Shown here piece after piece: positions 11,645-21,301 of a stretch of DNA of 64,000 bases. This DNA is from Congeria kusceri (Eukaryota; Mollusca; Bivalvia; Myida; Dreissenidae). The DNA is taken from NCBI GenBank assembly GCA_027627225.1, contig JAPFQT010000037.1, positions 992,001 through 1,056,000 of the forward strand. Direction: 5' to 3'. Positions within the stretch are counted from its first letter, which is position 1. Every line of letters starts with the position of its first letter. Position numbers and translations under genes: made by a program. Under the pieces are notes generated by a model, which was not told the DNA's origin, did not search any database, and saw only the letters and a list, made by a program, of their open reading frames with translations.

Positions 11645-11765
11645 GATTTCAACGCACATCATTGCCTTATTCGACCAGCACGCGTTTTGCCTTATTCGAT
11701 GAGCACACGTTTTTGCCTTCATCGACGGACACATTGTTGCCTTTATTGACGGCCACGGTTTCATA
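11645..11765 (+). repeat. About 27-bp degenerate tandem repeat, 4 units
   Basis: Units contain TTGCCTTATTCGACcAGCAC, TTGCCTTATTCGATGAGCAC, TTGCCTTCATCGACGGACAC and TTGCCTTTATTGACGGCCAC. Opposed small open frames over it are incidental. Confidence 0.75.
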
Positions 11766-14319
11766 CTTTACAGGCTAACTCATTTTTAGTATATGCTACT
11801 TTAACTGCATGTAATTAAAGGGACTTGTTCACAGATTTTCGCATTTTTTGAAGTATGCAATTAAATGTCTTAACTTGACAGATTTAAGCATCGTAATTAA
11901 AAAGCACAAGTATAATAACAAGAAAAGTATTTAGAAAAAAGAAAGAAAAGAAAAACAAGAGAGCCATAAGGCCCTAGGTCGCTCACCTGAGGGGCTAAGG
12001 AACTACTGTTCTGAGCAAGTTTTATGATGATTCGGCTAAAAATATGGCCTCTAGAGTGTTCACAAGCTTTTTTTCGCAATTTTGCTTGTGACCTGTTTTT
12101 GACCTCACACAGGCTGTCAACCAAGTTGTACAGAAAATATAGGAACAATATAGGAATATTTTCACCTAAAATATAGGACCTTTTGACGATTTTTTGGACA
12201 AAATATAGGAATTTTATGGTAAAAATACTTCATTTAAATGAAAATATGGGATCATATTCTAGCCTGATAAGTCTTTCAGCTTGCGTTTTAATGAACAAAT
12301 TATTCGCTAAACATGTTCATGCTCATCAATTGGCAACTGAGACATGTATGCTATGACCTAACAATAATCTGAGTATTTAAGTTTGATGCGAGCGAAGCAA
12401 GCGAGAAAAAAATCAACATATAGGTTCTTGATATACTGTTCATGGACCAATTTCAGGCGTGTGACTGACCAAATTTCGCAAAAATATAGGAAAAATTGAC
12501 CAGTTTCGAACGTGTCCCAGATATCATTTGGACAAATGTTCTTAGCATGTTTCATGACGACTGGGCTATAAATGTGGCGTATTCACATGCTATTTTTTCA
12601 TTTTGTCATGGTGACCTAGTTTTTGACCCGACATGAGCTAGTTTCAAACTCGTCCGTGAAATCATTTAACAAGTTTCAAGAATATGGTGACTTCTAGAGT
12701 GTTCACAAGCATTCTCTTCCATTTGCCCTAGTGAACTCGTCCAAGATATTATAGAAACCAATGTTCTGAGCGAGTTTCAAGAAAATTGGGTAAACAATAT
12801 GACTTCAAGAGAGTTCAAATGCTTTTTATTCAATTTGACCTAGTGATCTAGTTTTTGACTCCACATGACCCAGTTTGGAACTCGTCTGAGATATCATTAG
12901 AACAAATAATCTGTGCAAGTTTCATAAGGCTTCTTGAGTGTTTACAAGCTTTTTAAAGTTTTCAATATAGCCATATAAAGAAAACTGCCTGGCCCCCTGG
13001 CGGCATGTTTCAATGAAGCGGAACCATTTTTGAACTCGGCTGAGATATCATAAGAACAAATGTTCTGAGCAAGTTTCATGATGATTGGGCAAAAGATGTG
13101 ACTCCTACAGTGTTCACAAGCTTTTTCTAAAGCCATATAAGAAAAACTGCTCAGCCCCCTGGTGGCCATGTTTTTCAACGGAGAGGAACCATTTTTGAAC
13201 TAGGCCGTGATATCATAACAAGATTGCCATAAGGCCCTAGGTCGCTCACCTGAGAGGCTAAGGAACTACTGTTCTGAGCAAGGTTCATGAAGATTTGGCA
13301 AAAAATGTGACCTCTAGAGTGTTCACAAGCTTCTTTTTCAATTTGGCCTGGTGACCTAGCTTTTGACCCCATGTGACCTGGTTTCGAATGTGTTTCAGAT
13401 ATCATTTGGACAAATTTTCTGAGCAAGTTTTATTATGATTGGCTTATAAATGTGGCATCTAGAGTATTCACAAGCTTTTTTCTTAAATTTGCCCTGGTGA
13501 CCTAGTTTGACCAGACAAGAGCTAGTTTCAAACTGGTCCGAGATATCATTGAAACAAATGTTCTGAGCAAGTTTGAAGAATATTGGGCAAAAAATGTCAC
13601 TTTTTGAGTGTTTACAAGCTTTTTTTTCAATTTGCCATTGTGACCTACTTTTTGAACGATCACAGGTATCATTGGGACAAATGTTCTGAGCAAGTTTCTT
13701 GATGATTGGGCTACAAATGAGGCCTCTAGAGTGTTCGCAAGCGTTTTCTTCAATATGGCCTGGTGATCTATTTTTTTACCCCACGTGACCCAGTTGCATA
13801 CTCAACTATTATTAAAACAAATGTCCTGAGCGAGTTTCTAGAAGATTGGGTAAAAAATATCATTTCAAGAGTGTTCACAAGCTTTTTAATCAATCTGACC
13901 TAGTGACCTAGATTTTGATCCCACATGACCCAGTTTCAAACTTGTCAGAGATATCATTAGAGCAAATATTCTGGGCAAGTTTCATGAAGATTGTACAATA
14001 AATGTGGCCTCTAGAGTGTTCACAAGCTTTTTATAGTTTTCAATATAGCCATATAAGGAAAACTGCCCCACCCCCTTGGGGCCATGTTTGTCAACGGAGC
14101 GGAACCATTTTAGAACTCGGCTAAGTTATCATCAGAACATATGTTCTGAGCAACATTCATGTTGCTTGGGCAAAAAATGTGACTTCTAGAGTGTTCACAA
14201 GCTTTTTCTTTAATTTGACCTAGTGACCTAGTTTTTGACCCCACATGACCAAGTTTCGAACTCGGCCGAGATATCATTGGGACAAATGTTGTGACCAAGT
14301 TTCATGAAGATTGGCCAAT

Positions 14320-16180
14320 AATTCGACAAAACCAAAATAGTTTGGATAGGGAAGCATAAATTCAGGCCTGAAAGCATAAAAACTAGATGGAAGTTAAAAT
14401 GGAACCAACATACTTTTGATATGCTTGGTTTAACATTTCACGTCGATCTTGACAAGATGATCGATCTTAATTATAAGGATAAATTGTCCAGAATTAGAAC
14501 GCTGCTTAAAAACTGGTCCAGAAGGATATTAACGCCAATTGGAAGGATACAAATATTAAAAACGATTGCTTTGCCAGTGCTTAATCATTTGTTTGTTTCA
14601 CTTCCCAATCCACCATATAAAATATTGGTAGAGTTAAATGATCTTTTTTTTAACTTTGTGTGGAATGGATGTTCAAAAATTAACAAAAATGTACTTATTA
14701 AAGAATATACTGAAGGAGGTCTTACTATGGTCGACATTTTTTCATTTATAATTGCACTGAAATGTTCTTGGATCCGAAGGATCATCACAGGAAATGGTAA
14801 ATGGATCAATATTGTAAAAATGACTATAGACACCCAAAAACTGTACAACTGTGGTGTTCATTATCCTGAAAACCTTATAAATAGAACGGACAATGCTTTT
14901 TGGAAGGACACTTTAAAATCGTTTGTTGATTTCCGCAAAGCAGGATCATTAAATATAAAATATATATTACAAACCCCAATATTCTATAATTCTGATATAA
15001 TAATTGGTAATAAAAGTGTTTTCCTCAAAACATGGTTTGAAAATGGCGTGCATTTTATTGGCGATTTGATGAAGAAATACGATAGGTTAGAATTTTATGG
15101 TTATGAAGAACTGTGTAACAGATATAATTTCTATCCAAACTACTTGCATTATATAGGTATTACTAATGTCATAACTAAATACTTGAAGACAAATGGTTTG
15201 TTTGACGAAACATCTGCTATGAACACGATTGCAGATTTTAACTATCTTGACTTTGTTAAGCCTTTTGTTCCCCTTCAAGTGATATCCATTTTAAAATATC
15301 CAAAAGGTACTCAACCCATGTACAATATTGTTAAAACAAATAAAACTTTACCAATCTGTATGTCAAAATGGACGAGCATTTTTGAAAATATTGAATTAAA
15401 AGACTGGAACCATATTTTTAGAATGCCATTTTGTATAACCAAAGATTCTACTCTACAGTGGTTTCAGTATAGAATCACACACCGAATTATTGGTACCAAT
15501 TATTTTTTGTATAAAATCAATTATAAATCGTCAGCTGAATGCTCTTTCTGTCATAATATGCCGGAAACAATTGAGCACATTTTTTGGGAATGTAAACATA
15601 TTAAAAAATTTATTGCTGATTTGTTTGAAGGTTTTGAGGTATTCGCTGACTTCATAAATGCGCCTTCGTTTATGTTAGGACATAAAAACTCAAGTGGTCC
15701 TCTTAATCTTACATTCCTTCTTACTAAAAGGTTTATTTATAATTGTAAAATGAATCAAACATTACCTACCATTATCGCGGCAAAATCATATTTCTCTATC
15801 CAGTATCATATTTTGAAGGAAATGAACTTCTGCAATATAGATTCTAACTCAATAACTACAAATAAAGAATGGGATATTTTGTTAAGTCTGTTTCGGTAAA
15901 TAATGTGATTTACATAGTTTATCCTTTCTGTATATTGATAAGTTCAATATGTATCATTTTGGATATTGCTATTTACGCAATTATGATTTTTTCCTATTAT
16001 GTACTTGTGAGCACTTGTCTACAATGTAATATTCTATGTTATACATGCTGTATTCTAATAAATACGCATATTGTACGATGTGGAGGGGGATGCCCTCGAC
16101 CCTCACACACCTATTGACGAGGAAAATAAAACATATAGAACGGAAAAAAAAAAAAATAAATAAATAAATAAATAAATAAA
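14320..16180 (+). mobile_element. 5'-truncated LINE insertion with poly-A tail
   Basis: The insertion enters a B repeat unit at TTGGCCAATAA (about 14320). It ends with AATAAA (16125-16130), 13 A (16144-16156) and a short TAAA run, after which the repeat resumes at AATGTGGCCTCTAGAG. Intact units read GGGCAATAAATGTGGCCTC, so the target lies in AATAAAT and AATAA is the likely duplication. Only the 3' part of the coding region is present, typical of incomplete target-primed reverse transcription. Confidence 0.9.
14322..15899 (+). CDS. LINE ORF2 C-terminal fragment (reverse transcriptase 3' region plus zinc knuckle)
   Basis: The open frame runs from a stop at 14319-14321 to TAA at 15897-15899, 525 residues. 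The first internal Met is at 14421, but the frame is clearly coding before it (KTKIVWIGKHKF, then RWKLKWNQHTFDMLG). The true protein started far upstream and was lost, so this is a fragment. NWSRRILTPIGRIQILK, then ALPVLNHLFVSLPNPP and LIKEYTEGGLTMVDI, are the usual post-catalytic RT landmarks of L1/Tx1-type elements. Near the C-terminus ITHRIIGTNYFLYKI precedes a CX2CX8HX4C knuckle (CSFC...HIFWEC, about residues 406-423), as in zf-RVT domains. The endonuclease and the catalytic YADD-type core are missing, so it cannot retrotranspose alone. The absence of any stop or frameshift over 1.6 kb suggests a recent insertion. Clade is inferred, not tested. Confidence 0.85.
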   Translation, partial: FDKTKIVWIGKHKFRPESIKTRWKLKWNQHTFDMLGLTFHVDLDKMIDLNYKDKLSRIRTLLKNWSRRILTPIGRIQILKTIALPVLNHLFVSLPNPPYKILVELNDLFFNFVWNGCSKINKNVLIKEYTEGGLTMVDIFSFIIALKCSWIRRIITGNGKWINIVKMTIDTQKLYNCGVHYPENLINRTDNAFWKDTLKSFVDFRKAGSLNIKYILQTPIFYNSDIIIGNKSVFLKTWFENGVHFIGDLMKKYDRLEFYGYEELCNRYNFYPNYLHYIGITNVITKYLKTNGLFDETSAMNTIADFNYLDFVKPFVPLQVISILKYPKGTQPMYNIVKTNKTLPICMSKWTSIFENIELKDWNHIFRMPFCITKDSTLQWFQYRITHRIIGTNYFLYKINYKSSAECSFCHNMPETIEHIFWECKHIKKFIADLFEGFEVFADFINAPSFMLGHKNSSGPLNLTFLLTKRFIYNCKMNQTLPTIIAAKSYFSIQYHILKEMNFCNIDSNSITTNKEWDILLSLFR

Positions 16181-16590
16181 TAAATGTGGCCTCTAGAGTG
16201 TTCACAAAGTAAATGTTAACGACGCACAACAAGACGCACAAAAGGCGATCACAAAAGCTCACCATGAGCATGTTGTGCTCAGGTGAGATAAAAACAAATG
16301 ATCAGAGCAAGATTCATGTTGATTGGGCAAAAAATGTGACTTCTAGAGTGTTCACAAGCTTTTTTTTAACTTGACCTAGTGACCTTGTTTTGGACACTAC
16401 ATGACCCAGTTTCAAACTCGTCCGAGATATCATTGGGACAAATGTTCTGAGCAAGTTTCATGAAGATTGGGCAATAAATTTGGCCTCTAGAATGTTCACA
16501 AGGTTAATATTTACAATGAACGATTCACGACTGGCAAAAGGCGATCACAAAAGTTCACCATGAGCATGTTGTGCTCAGGTGAGCTAAAAA

Positions 16591-16666
16591 ATTGGTCCCA
16601 TCGGGTTCGAACCCGGGACCTCCGGATTAAAAGGCTATCACCTTGACCACTCGGCCAGTCCGACTT
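16591..16666 (-). other. tRNA-like (Leu/Ser-like) pseudo-tRNA inside TIR element
   Basis: On the minus strand GGACTGGCCGAGTGGTCAAG (A box and D arm) is followed 27 nt later by GGTTCGAACCCGATGGGACC (B box). The T stem is imperfect and the acceptor strands do not pair, so a functional tRNA is unlikely. It is the internal pol III-like part of the AAAGGGAC element. Confidence 0.6.
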
Positions 16667-17086
16667 GCATTATTTACTTCATGTAAGTGTTCCACGTGTG
16701 GTCAACAATTTCAACGAAATTAACAGAAACACTCCTATTTATTCCGTCGTTTAAACTAAAACGTTTTTTACAGTGTATTTCTAGGTCCATAGTGTTATTT
16801 TGCTCCTTTGTATACACTGTTCTCTTATTTTTGGAATCAGTGACAAAAAGTTGAACAATTGTAAATTCGTCATCTGTGAACAGGTCCCTTTAAGGTCATC
16901 ATTATCTGAATATTAATACCTTGTCAGAGAACAATATAGCAGTAATCACATATGTGTTTTTTCAATGTTTATAAATAAATTCAAAGACAAAGGTGAAATA
17001 ATCAAAATTTTATTCACACCCAGAATATATGGTTTGTGACTTGTCTTATAAAATGTTTTTATTTTAGATAACAGATAACAAATATT

Positions 17087-17935
17087 AACAAGAGAGCCAC
17101 AAGGCCCTAGGTCGCTCACCTGAGGGTCTAAGGAACTAAACTGTTGTGAGCAAGTTTCATGAAGATTCGGCTAAAAATTTGGCCCCACGTGTTCACAAGC
17201 TTTTTTTTCAATTTGACCTGGTGACCTAGCTTTTAATCCCCATGTCATCTGGTTTCGAAATTGTTGCAGATATCATTGCGACAAATGTTCTAAGCAAGTT
17301 TTGTGATGATTGGCCTATAAATGTGGCCTCTAGAGTGTTCACAAGCTTTTTCTTTAATTTGGCCTGGTAACCTAATTTTTTACCCCACATGACCCAGTTT
17401 CGAACTCATCCGAGATAACATTCAAATAAATGTTAAGAGCAAGTTTAAAGAAGATTGGGCAAACAATTGACTTCTAGTGTTCACAAGTTTTTTCTTCAAT
17501 TTGCCCCCATGACCTAGTTTTCGACCCCACGTGACTCAGTTTTGAACCCATCTGAGATATCATTGGGAAAAATGTTCTAAGCAAGTTCCATGATGATTGG
17601 GCTATTAATGTGGTCTACAGAGTGTTCACAAACGTTTTTCTTCAATTGGGCCTGGGGACCTAGTTTTTAACCCCACCTGACCCAGTTTCAAACTTATCTG
17701 AGATATCATCCTGGAGTCCTGGTTTTTGACCCTAGGTGAACCAGTTTCAAACTTGTTTGAGATATTATTCAAACAAATGTTCTGAGTAAGTTTAAAGATT
17801 GGGGTAAAAAATATGACTTCTAGGGTGTTCACAAGCTTTTTATTTAATATGACCTAGTGATCTAGTTTTTAACCCCACATGACCAAGTTTCAAACTTGTT
17901 CGAGATATTATTAGAACTAATGTTCTGGGCAGCAA
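17087..17935 (-). mobile_element. HINE-like element, family CTCACCTGAG, right end missing
   Basis: Left end TTAACAAGAGAGCCACAAGG then TCGCTCACCTGAGG, followed by five to six units of the A/B type. The matching CTCAGGTGAGCT end is absent and the repeat stops at GTTCTGGGCAGC. Confidence 0.75.
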
Positions 17936-18149
17936 ATATGAGATGGTGGAACACTTCAACGAAATAAACAAACAAGTGTCCTTTAAAGGGATAGCACTGG
18001 ACAATGTTATCAGGGTTCATTTTCTTCACACAGTGCACAGATTTACTTGGTGCTTGCTGAAGAATTTTAGACAATGTTATACAAGATTTCTGCAGACAAT
18101 TAAGGTTGTATGAATCATATACATTTAGTTAATAAAGCAGTTCTATACG

Positions 18150-19800
18150 CATGACCAAAATCTGTGGGTAGTGTTTTGTTGTAGTACAGAGCGGCATTGT
18201 CCTTCCTCATACATGTGTATTGCCTGCTTACAGACTGACGTCCATGTCACTTTTGCTGGAAATACACTTTTATTTTTGAAGCATGCCACGTAGCTGACAT
18301 TAGCCATTCAGAGGAAATACACAGTGTTCCAAGAAAAACTACTTTAGAGGCTTATGTGCATTTCAAGAGACGACATTCCCATCAGATAGGTACCCGTGTC
18401 CAAGCCAGCAAAGTGGGGCAGATCTTGAGCACATTTTAGATAGTAGTGATGGGCTTTTTTTAACTGCTGCATGTCTGCATTGGAGACCGTGTTCGATAGT
18501 TTGCATCCAAACAGAGCTGTGGAAAGAACAGTGGTATTGCTCGGACACATTAACCTGACACTGACTTTTATGCATAAAATATATAACTAATCCGTTATGA
18601 CGAATACTCAGTTTCTGTATTTGAATCTAATTAAATTGATGTAATAGTATTATATTGAAAATTCAGTTATGGCATCACAAAACGCACGGAACAAATGCAC
18701 GAACAAAACTAAGTATTAAAGAGGGACTGTCTGAATTTTTATATGTTTATTTACCCTCTAACAAAACACAGCAAAGCATTATTTCAATTTCTAACACATC
18801 TCTTGATATACATTACTCTTTAAAATAGGTTATAATTCAGCGTAATCAATGCTAATAGAGTTTGGGAGTGTCAGGTCAATGTGTCTGAGCTATCGTAAAA
18901 ATCTCAGACGCAATGTTAGGTTTTCACAGTACCTTTCGGACGCTGTGTGATCACCTGCTTGGTGCTTTCAATGTCGTAGAGGCTTTATCCCTGACATGTC
19001 TGGTACCCTGCTCATTTGGGAAAGGCTTTAACAGGCATCCATGAGAGACACGGCTTGTGCATTTTTGCAGGCTGTGGCCAAGATATGTTCAGACTGCTTC
19101 CACGTTGCCAGCAGAAATCATGGTCTACTTGAAGAATGTACGGGGAAATTTTGCAGCTCTTGTGCTTCCGGAATCCAGACAGCAGGCTGTTTAAATTTGA
19201 CCGAGTTTGAGTGTTCTAACTGCAGTGAATTGTCAGCTTTTTGAGCAATACCACTGATTCTGATACCACTGGTATAAGCGATATAACTCTGAAGTTGTTA
19301 GAGTCTGCTTGTGTTTCCCCTTCCTTTCTGTAATGTCACTGTAAGGCCATGATCGAAACCGGCCGGTAATTTTACATCAAACATTACTGAATTTAAAAGC
19401 ATCCAGACAAGATGTTAGTTCGAGACTGCCACACTTCAGGCGCTCGTGGGTGATGGCGTTGATTGTAGACTTTTGTTGTTCAGTAGACCATTGATTAGCC
19501 TCTGCAGGTCTCTGTTGCTTGTTTCGTAGCAAAGCTCTCAGTTGGAGTAGTTTTGATTGATGTTTTAAGATAAGATGTAACACATTTATCTACAAAATGT
19601 TTGTGGTTGGCATCAAACTCAGGGTTCTCTGCAAACAAGTACAGTGTCTTGAAGTATGTGCTCCATCCGTCTATCGTTATTTCATGTTCGACTTCAAAAT
19701 CACATTCACAACCTTGATATCTGTTTTTGGAGCACTCGGAGATGACAAATTTCCAGAAAACTTGATGACCGATTTAAAATTAAGTCTCTATTCCTTGAAA
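18150..19800 (-). pseudogene. Decayed non-LTR reverse transcriptase remnant
   Basis: Minus-strand fragments appear in the order of a LINE RT but in shifting frames. About 19680-19560 gives GWSTYFKTLYLFAENPEFDA, and about 19310-19250 a KGRGNT...SNNFRVISLIPV-like stretch. About 19180 gives LLSGFRKHKSC, and 18550-18350 TTVLSTALFGCKLSNTV then MQQLKKAHHYYLKCAQDLPHF. About 18340 gives KVVFLGTLC. These resemble the fingers, SGFR motif and thumb/C-terminal region of LINE ORF2. Several stops and frameshifts show it is dead. A GAGGGACTGTC MITE end (18718) lies inside it. The assignment rests on motif memory and differs in sequence from the 14.3-kb LINE. Confidence 0.6.
18715..18990 (+). repeat. TTAA-type MITE, left end only
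   Basis: TTAAAGAGGGACTGTCTGA at 18717 matches the left terminus of the complete element at 59204-59620. No matching right end found. Confidence 0.5.
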
Positions 19801-19909
19801 TTCCACAAGGTCATAAATGAGGCAGGCTTCACAATGGTTTCACCAGAATTGTTATTAGAGAAACATAAGCTGAACTCTCAAAGGACTGTTGGCAGCAAAT
19901 ACATATGAA

Positions 19910-20951
19910 ACTGTGAGTATGAAGAGACTGCTGAACATATTTGTTAACAGTTAGTGCAGTCAGGGCATCACTCACTTTTAGTCCCAAATAGTTTGTACAA
20001 CAGTTATTGCACAATACAACAGCAAAATTATTATTAACTAGCTTATACATAAAACAGAATTTAAATTTCATAATGGCTAAGACAAACATTATCGAACTAC
20101 AGGTCATCTTCCCTTGCCATTAAATCACGCAAGTGTTACAGGTGTAGCAATAATGTCATTCAGTAATACAGTTTCATTGCAATGTCAGCTTTGTTGATAA
20201 AAACTGAACAAATGATGCCAGTTTTGAAAGTTACTCTTCTGCCTTTATCTATTGCAGATTGTGTTGTTTTGTATAAAATATAATGAAAATTAAAATGTTC
20301 AAAACTATCAATCAAGATGCATCCAACACTACAAGCAGGTAAGTTATTTATATCTGATTGTTTTCACTTAACTTCCAGCACAAGTATCGATGTTATAATA
20401 AACAATGTTAAATCATCATCAGTATAAAACTAAATACAATTAACCAATTTAACATCATGTTTTCTTTTCAAATTATTAAACTAAACAATACTAAAATCAT
20501 CAATGTTTTTTCAATACAGAAAATTAAAATAAATCCTTCATATTTCAAAAACAAGTAATTATATAACATTACAGTGTCACGTATTCAAGTAATTGATCAA
20601 ATACATTTCTCACATATGTGTACAAATGACAGTCTAAAAATAGCAATTGTCATGTACATTTTACATGTATATTTCTGTACACACTTTGACTTGTAAATTA
20701 AAATTGTACCACGTATTTGTCCTTTAACGTACATCATATATAACTTGTTAAGTTAAGGACAAATGCAAAAACACTTATTTGATACAAATAACACAGAATA
20801 TTGGTTCCAAAGTCATACTGTCATAATTATGATAAAAGTATATTATACAGAAATATAACACAGTACACAATATATCATTTCTAACTTACAAACTCATTTT
20901 AAGATAACCATATTTGTTATTATACAAATGTCTGATACATGTAAACGTATG
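19910..20951. other. AT-rich region downstream of the TRIM-like gene (3' UTR and beyond)
   Basis: No coding signal. The proximal part should contain the 3' UTR of the minus-strand gene ending at 20952. I could not fix a poly-A site with confidence. Confidence 0.4.
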
Positions 20952-21301
20952 CTATTGCACTGTGAACACCAGGATGTTGTTGTCCTCTTGTCCCACAATG
21001 ACGGAGGCTGTGTGCCTGTTGTAGCAGACTGACACTACGCCCCACACTCCATCCCTGCCTGTAGCCAGAGTGGCCAGTTTCTTCCTGCCCTCCCTATCCA
21101 CCTGTATGATAGTGGGGGGCCAGCCTCCAAAGACCAACACCTGGCCTGCAGGTGCCACATGTAGAGCCCCTGGGCGTTGTAGTTCAGGGTCCTCCAATGT
21201 AGAGAGTACTGACCCATCCCTGGCCAGGGTGAGGAGCTTGTGCTGGTCCTGGTTGCTGATGTATATCCGATCCCCAGTGGGACTCACAGCACAACCCCAT
21301 A
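20952..21301 (-). CDS. TRIM-like gene, terminal coding exon 3 (last propeller blades)
   Basis: The acceptor CTCTGTTTTCCAG precedes TATGGGGTTGTGC. Joined in phase 1 to exon 2 it reads LTVWGCAVSPTGDRIYIS, a typical blade start. It continues HKLLTLARDGSVLSTLEDP and ends NNILVFTVQ then TAG (20954-20952). Base composition is clearly higher in GC than the surroundings, consistent with selection on coding sequence. Confidence 0.85.

Larger units (their letters stand above)
13216..16284 (-). mobile_element. HINE-like element B, nested in A, same family
   Basis: The left end is AACAAGATTGCCATAAGGCC then CGCTCACCTGAG. The right end (16240-16284) is AGCTCACC-ATGAGCA-TGTTG-TGCTCAGGTGAG, a near-perfect hairpin. 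Removing B rejoins unit A as GTGATATCAT + AAAAACAAATG, matching intact units (GAGATATCAT-AAGAACAAATG), with no duplicated target. B contains the LINE at 14320-16180. Confidence 0.75.
11955..16587 (-). mobile_element. HINE-like element A, family CTCACCTGAG
   Basis: The left end is ACAAGAGAGCCATAAGGCC (hairpin GCC-ATAA-GGC) followed by TCGCTCACCTGAGG. The right end is CTCAGGTGAGCTAAAA (16574-16589). The interior has about 145-bp units with GTTCACAAGCTTTTT, TTGACCTAGTGACCTAG, CCCCACATGACCCAGTTTC, GAGATATCATTGGGACA and GAGCAAGTTTCATGA. It interrupts the AAAGGGAC element at a run of A with no visible target-site duplication, and is itself interrupted by copy B. Confidence 0.75.
11818..16895 (-). 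mobile_element. TIR element with tRNA-like core, split by a 4.6-kb insertion
   Basis: The left piece, 11818-11954, begins AAAGGGACTTGTTCACAGAT. The right piece, 16588-16895, ends with the inverted form ATCTGTGAACAGGTCCCTTT. An uninterrupted relative at 40229-40519 has the same ends and the same internal order, so the two pieces were one element. The right piece carries a tRNA-like region (16591-16666, minus strand). Everything between belongs to elements A, B and the LINE. Confidence 0.7.

Noticed and set aside
11897..14298. Series of 60-83-codon minus-strand frames with a shared NSSSLA/HSRGHIFC-type text
   Set aside because: They are translations of the HINE-like tandem units. Similar frames appear in every copy and in unrelated frames.
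16591..16666. Functional tRNA gene
   Set aside because: Acceptor strands do not pair and the T stem is broken. The sequence sits inside a repeated TIR element.
19041..19244. Plus-strand Cys-rich frame that could be a B-box or zinc finger
   Set aside because: Cys spacing fits no B-box. The opposite strand carries LINE RT remnants, which explains the composition.
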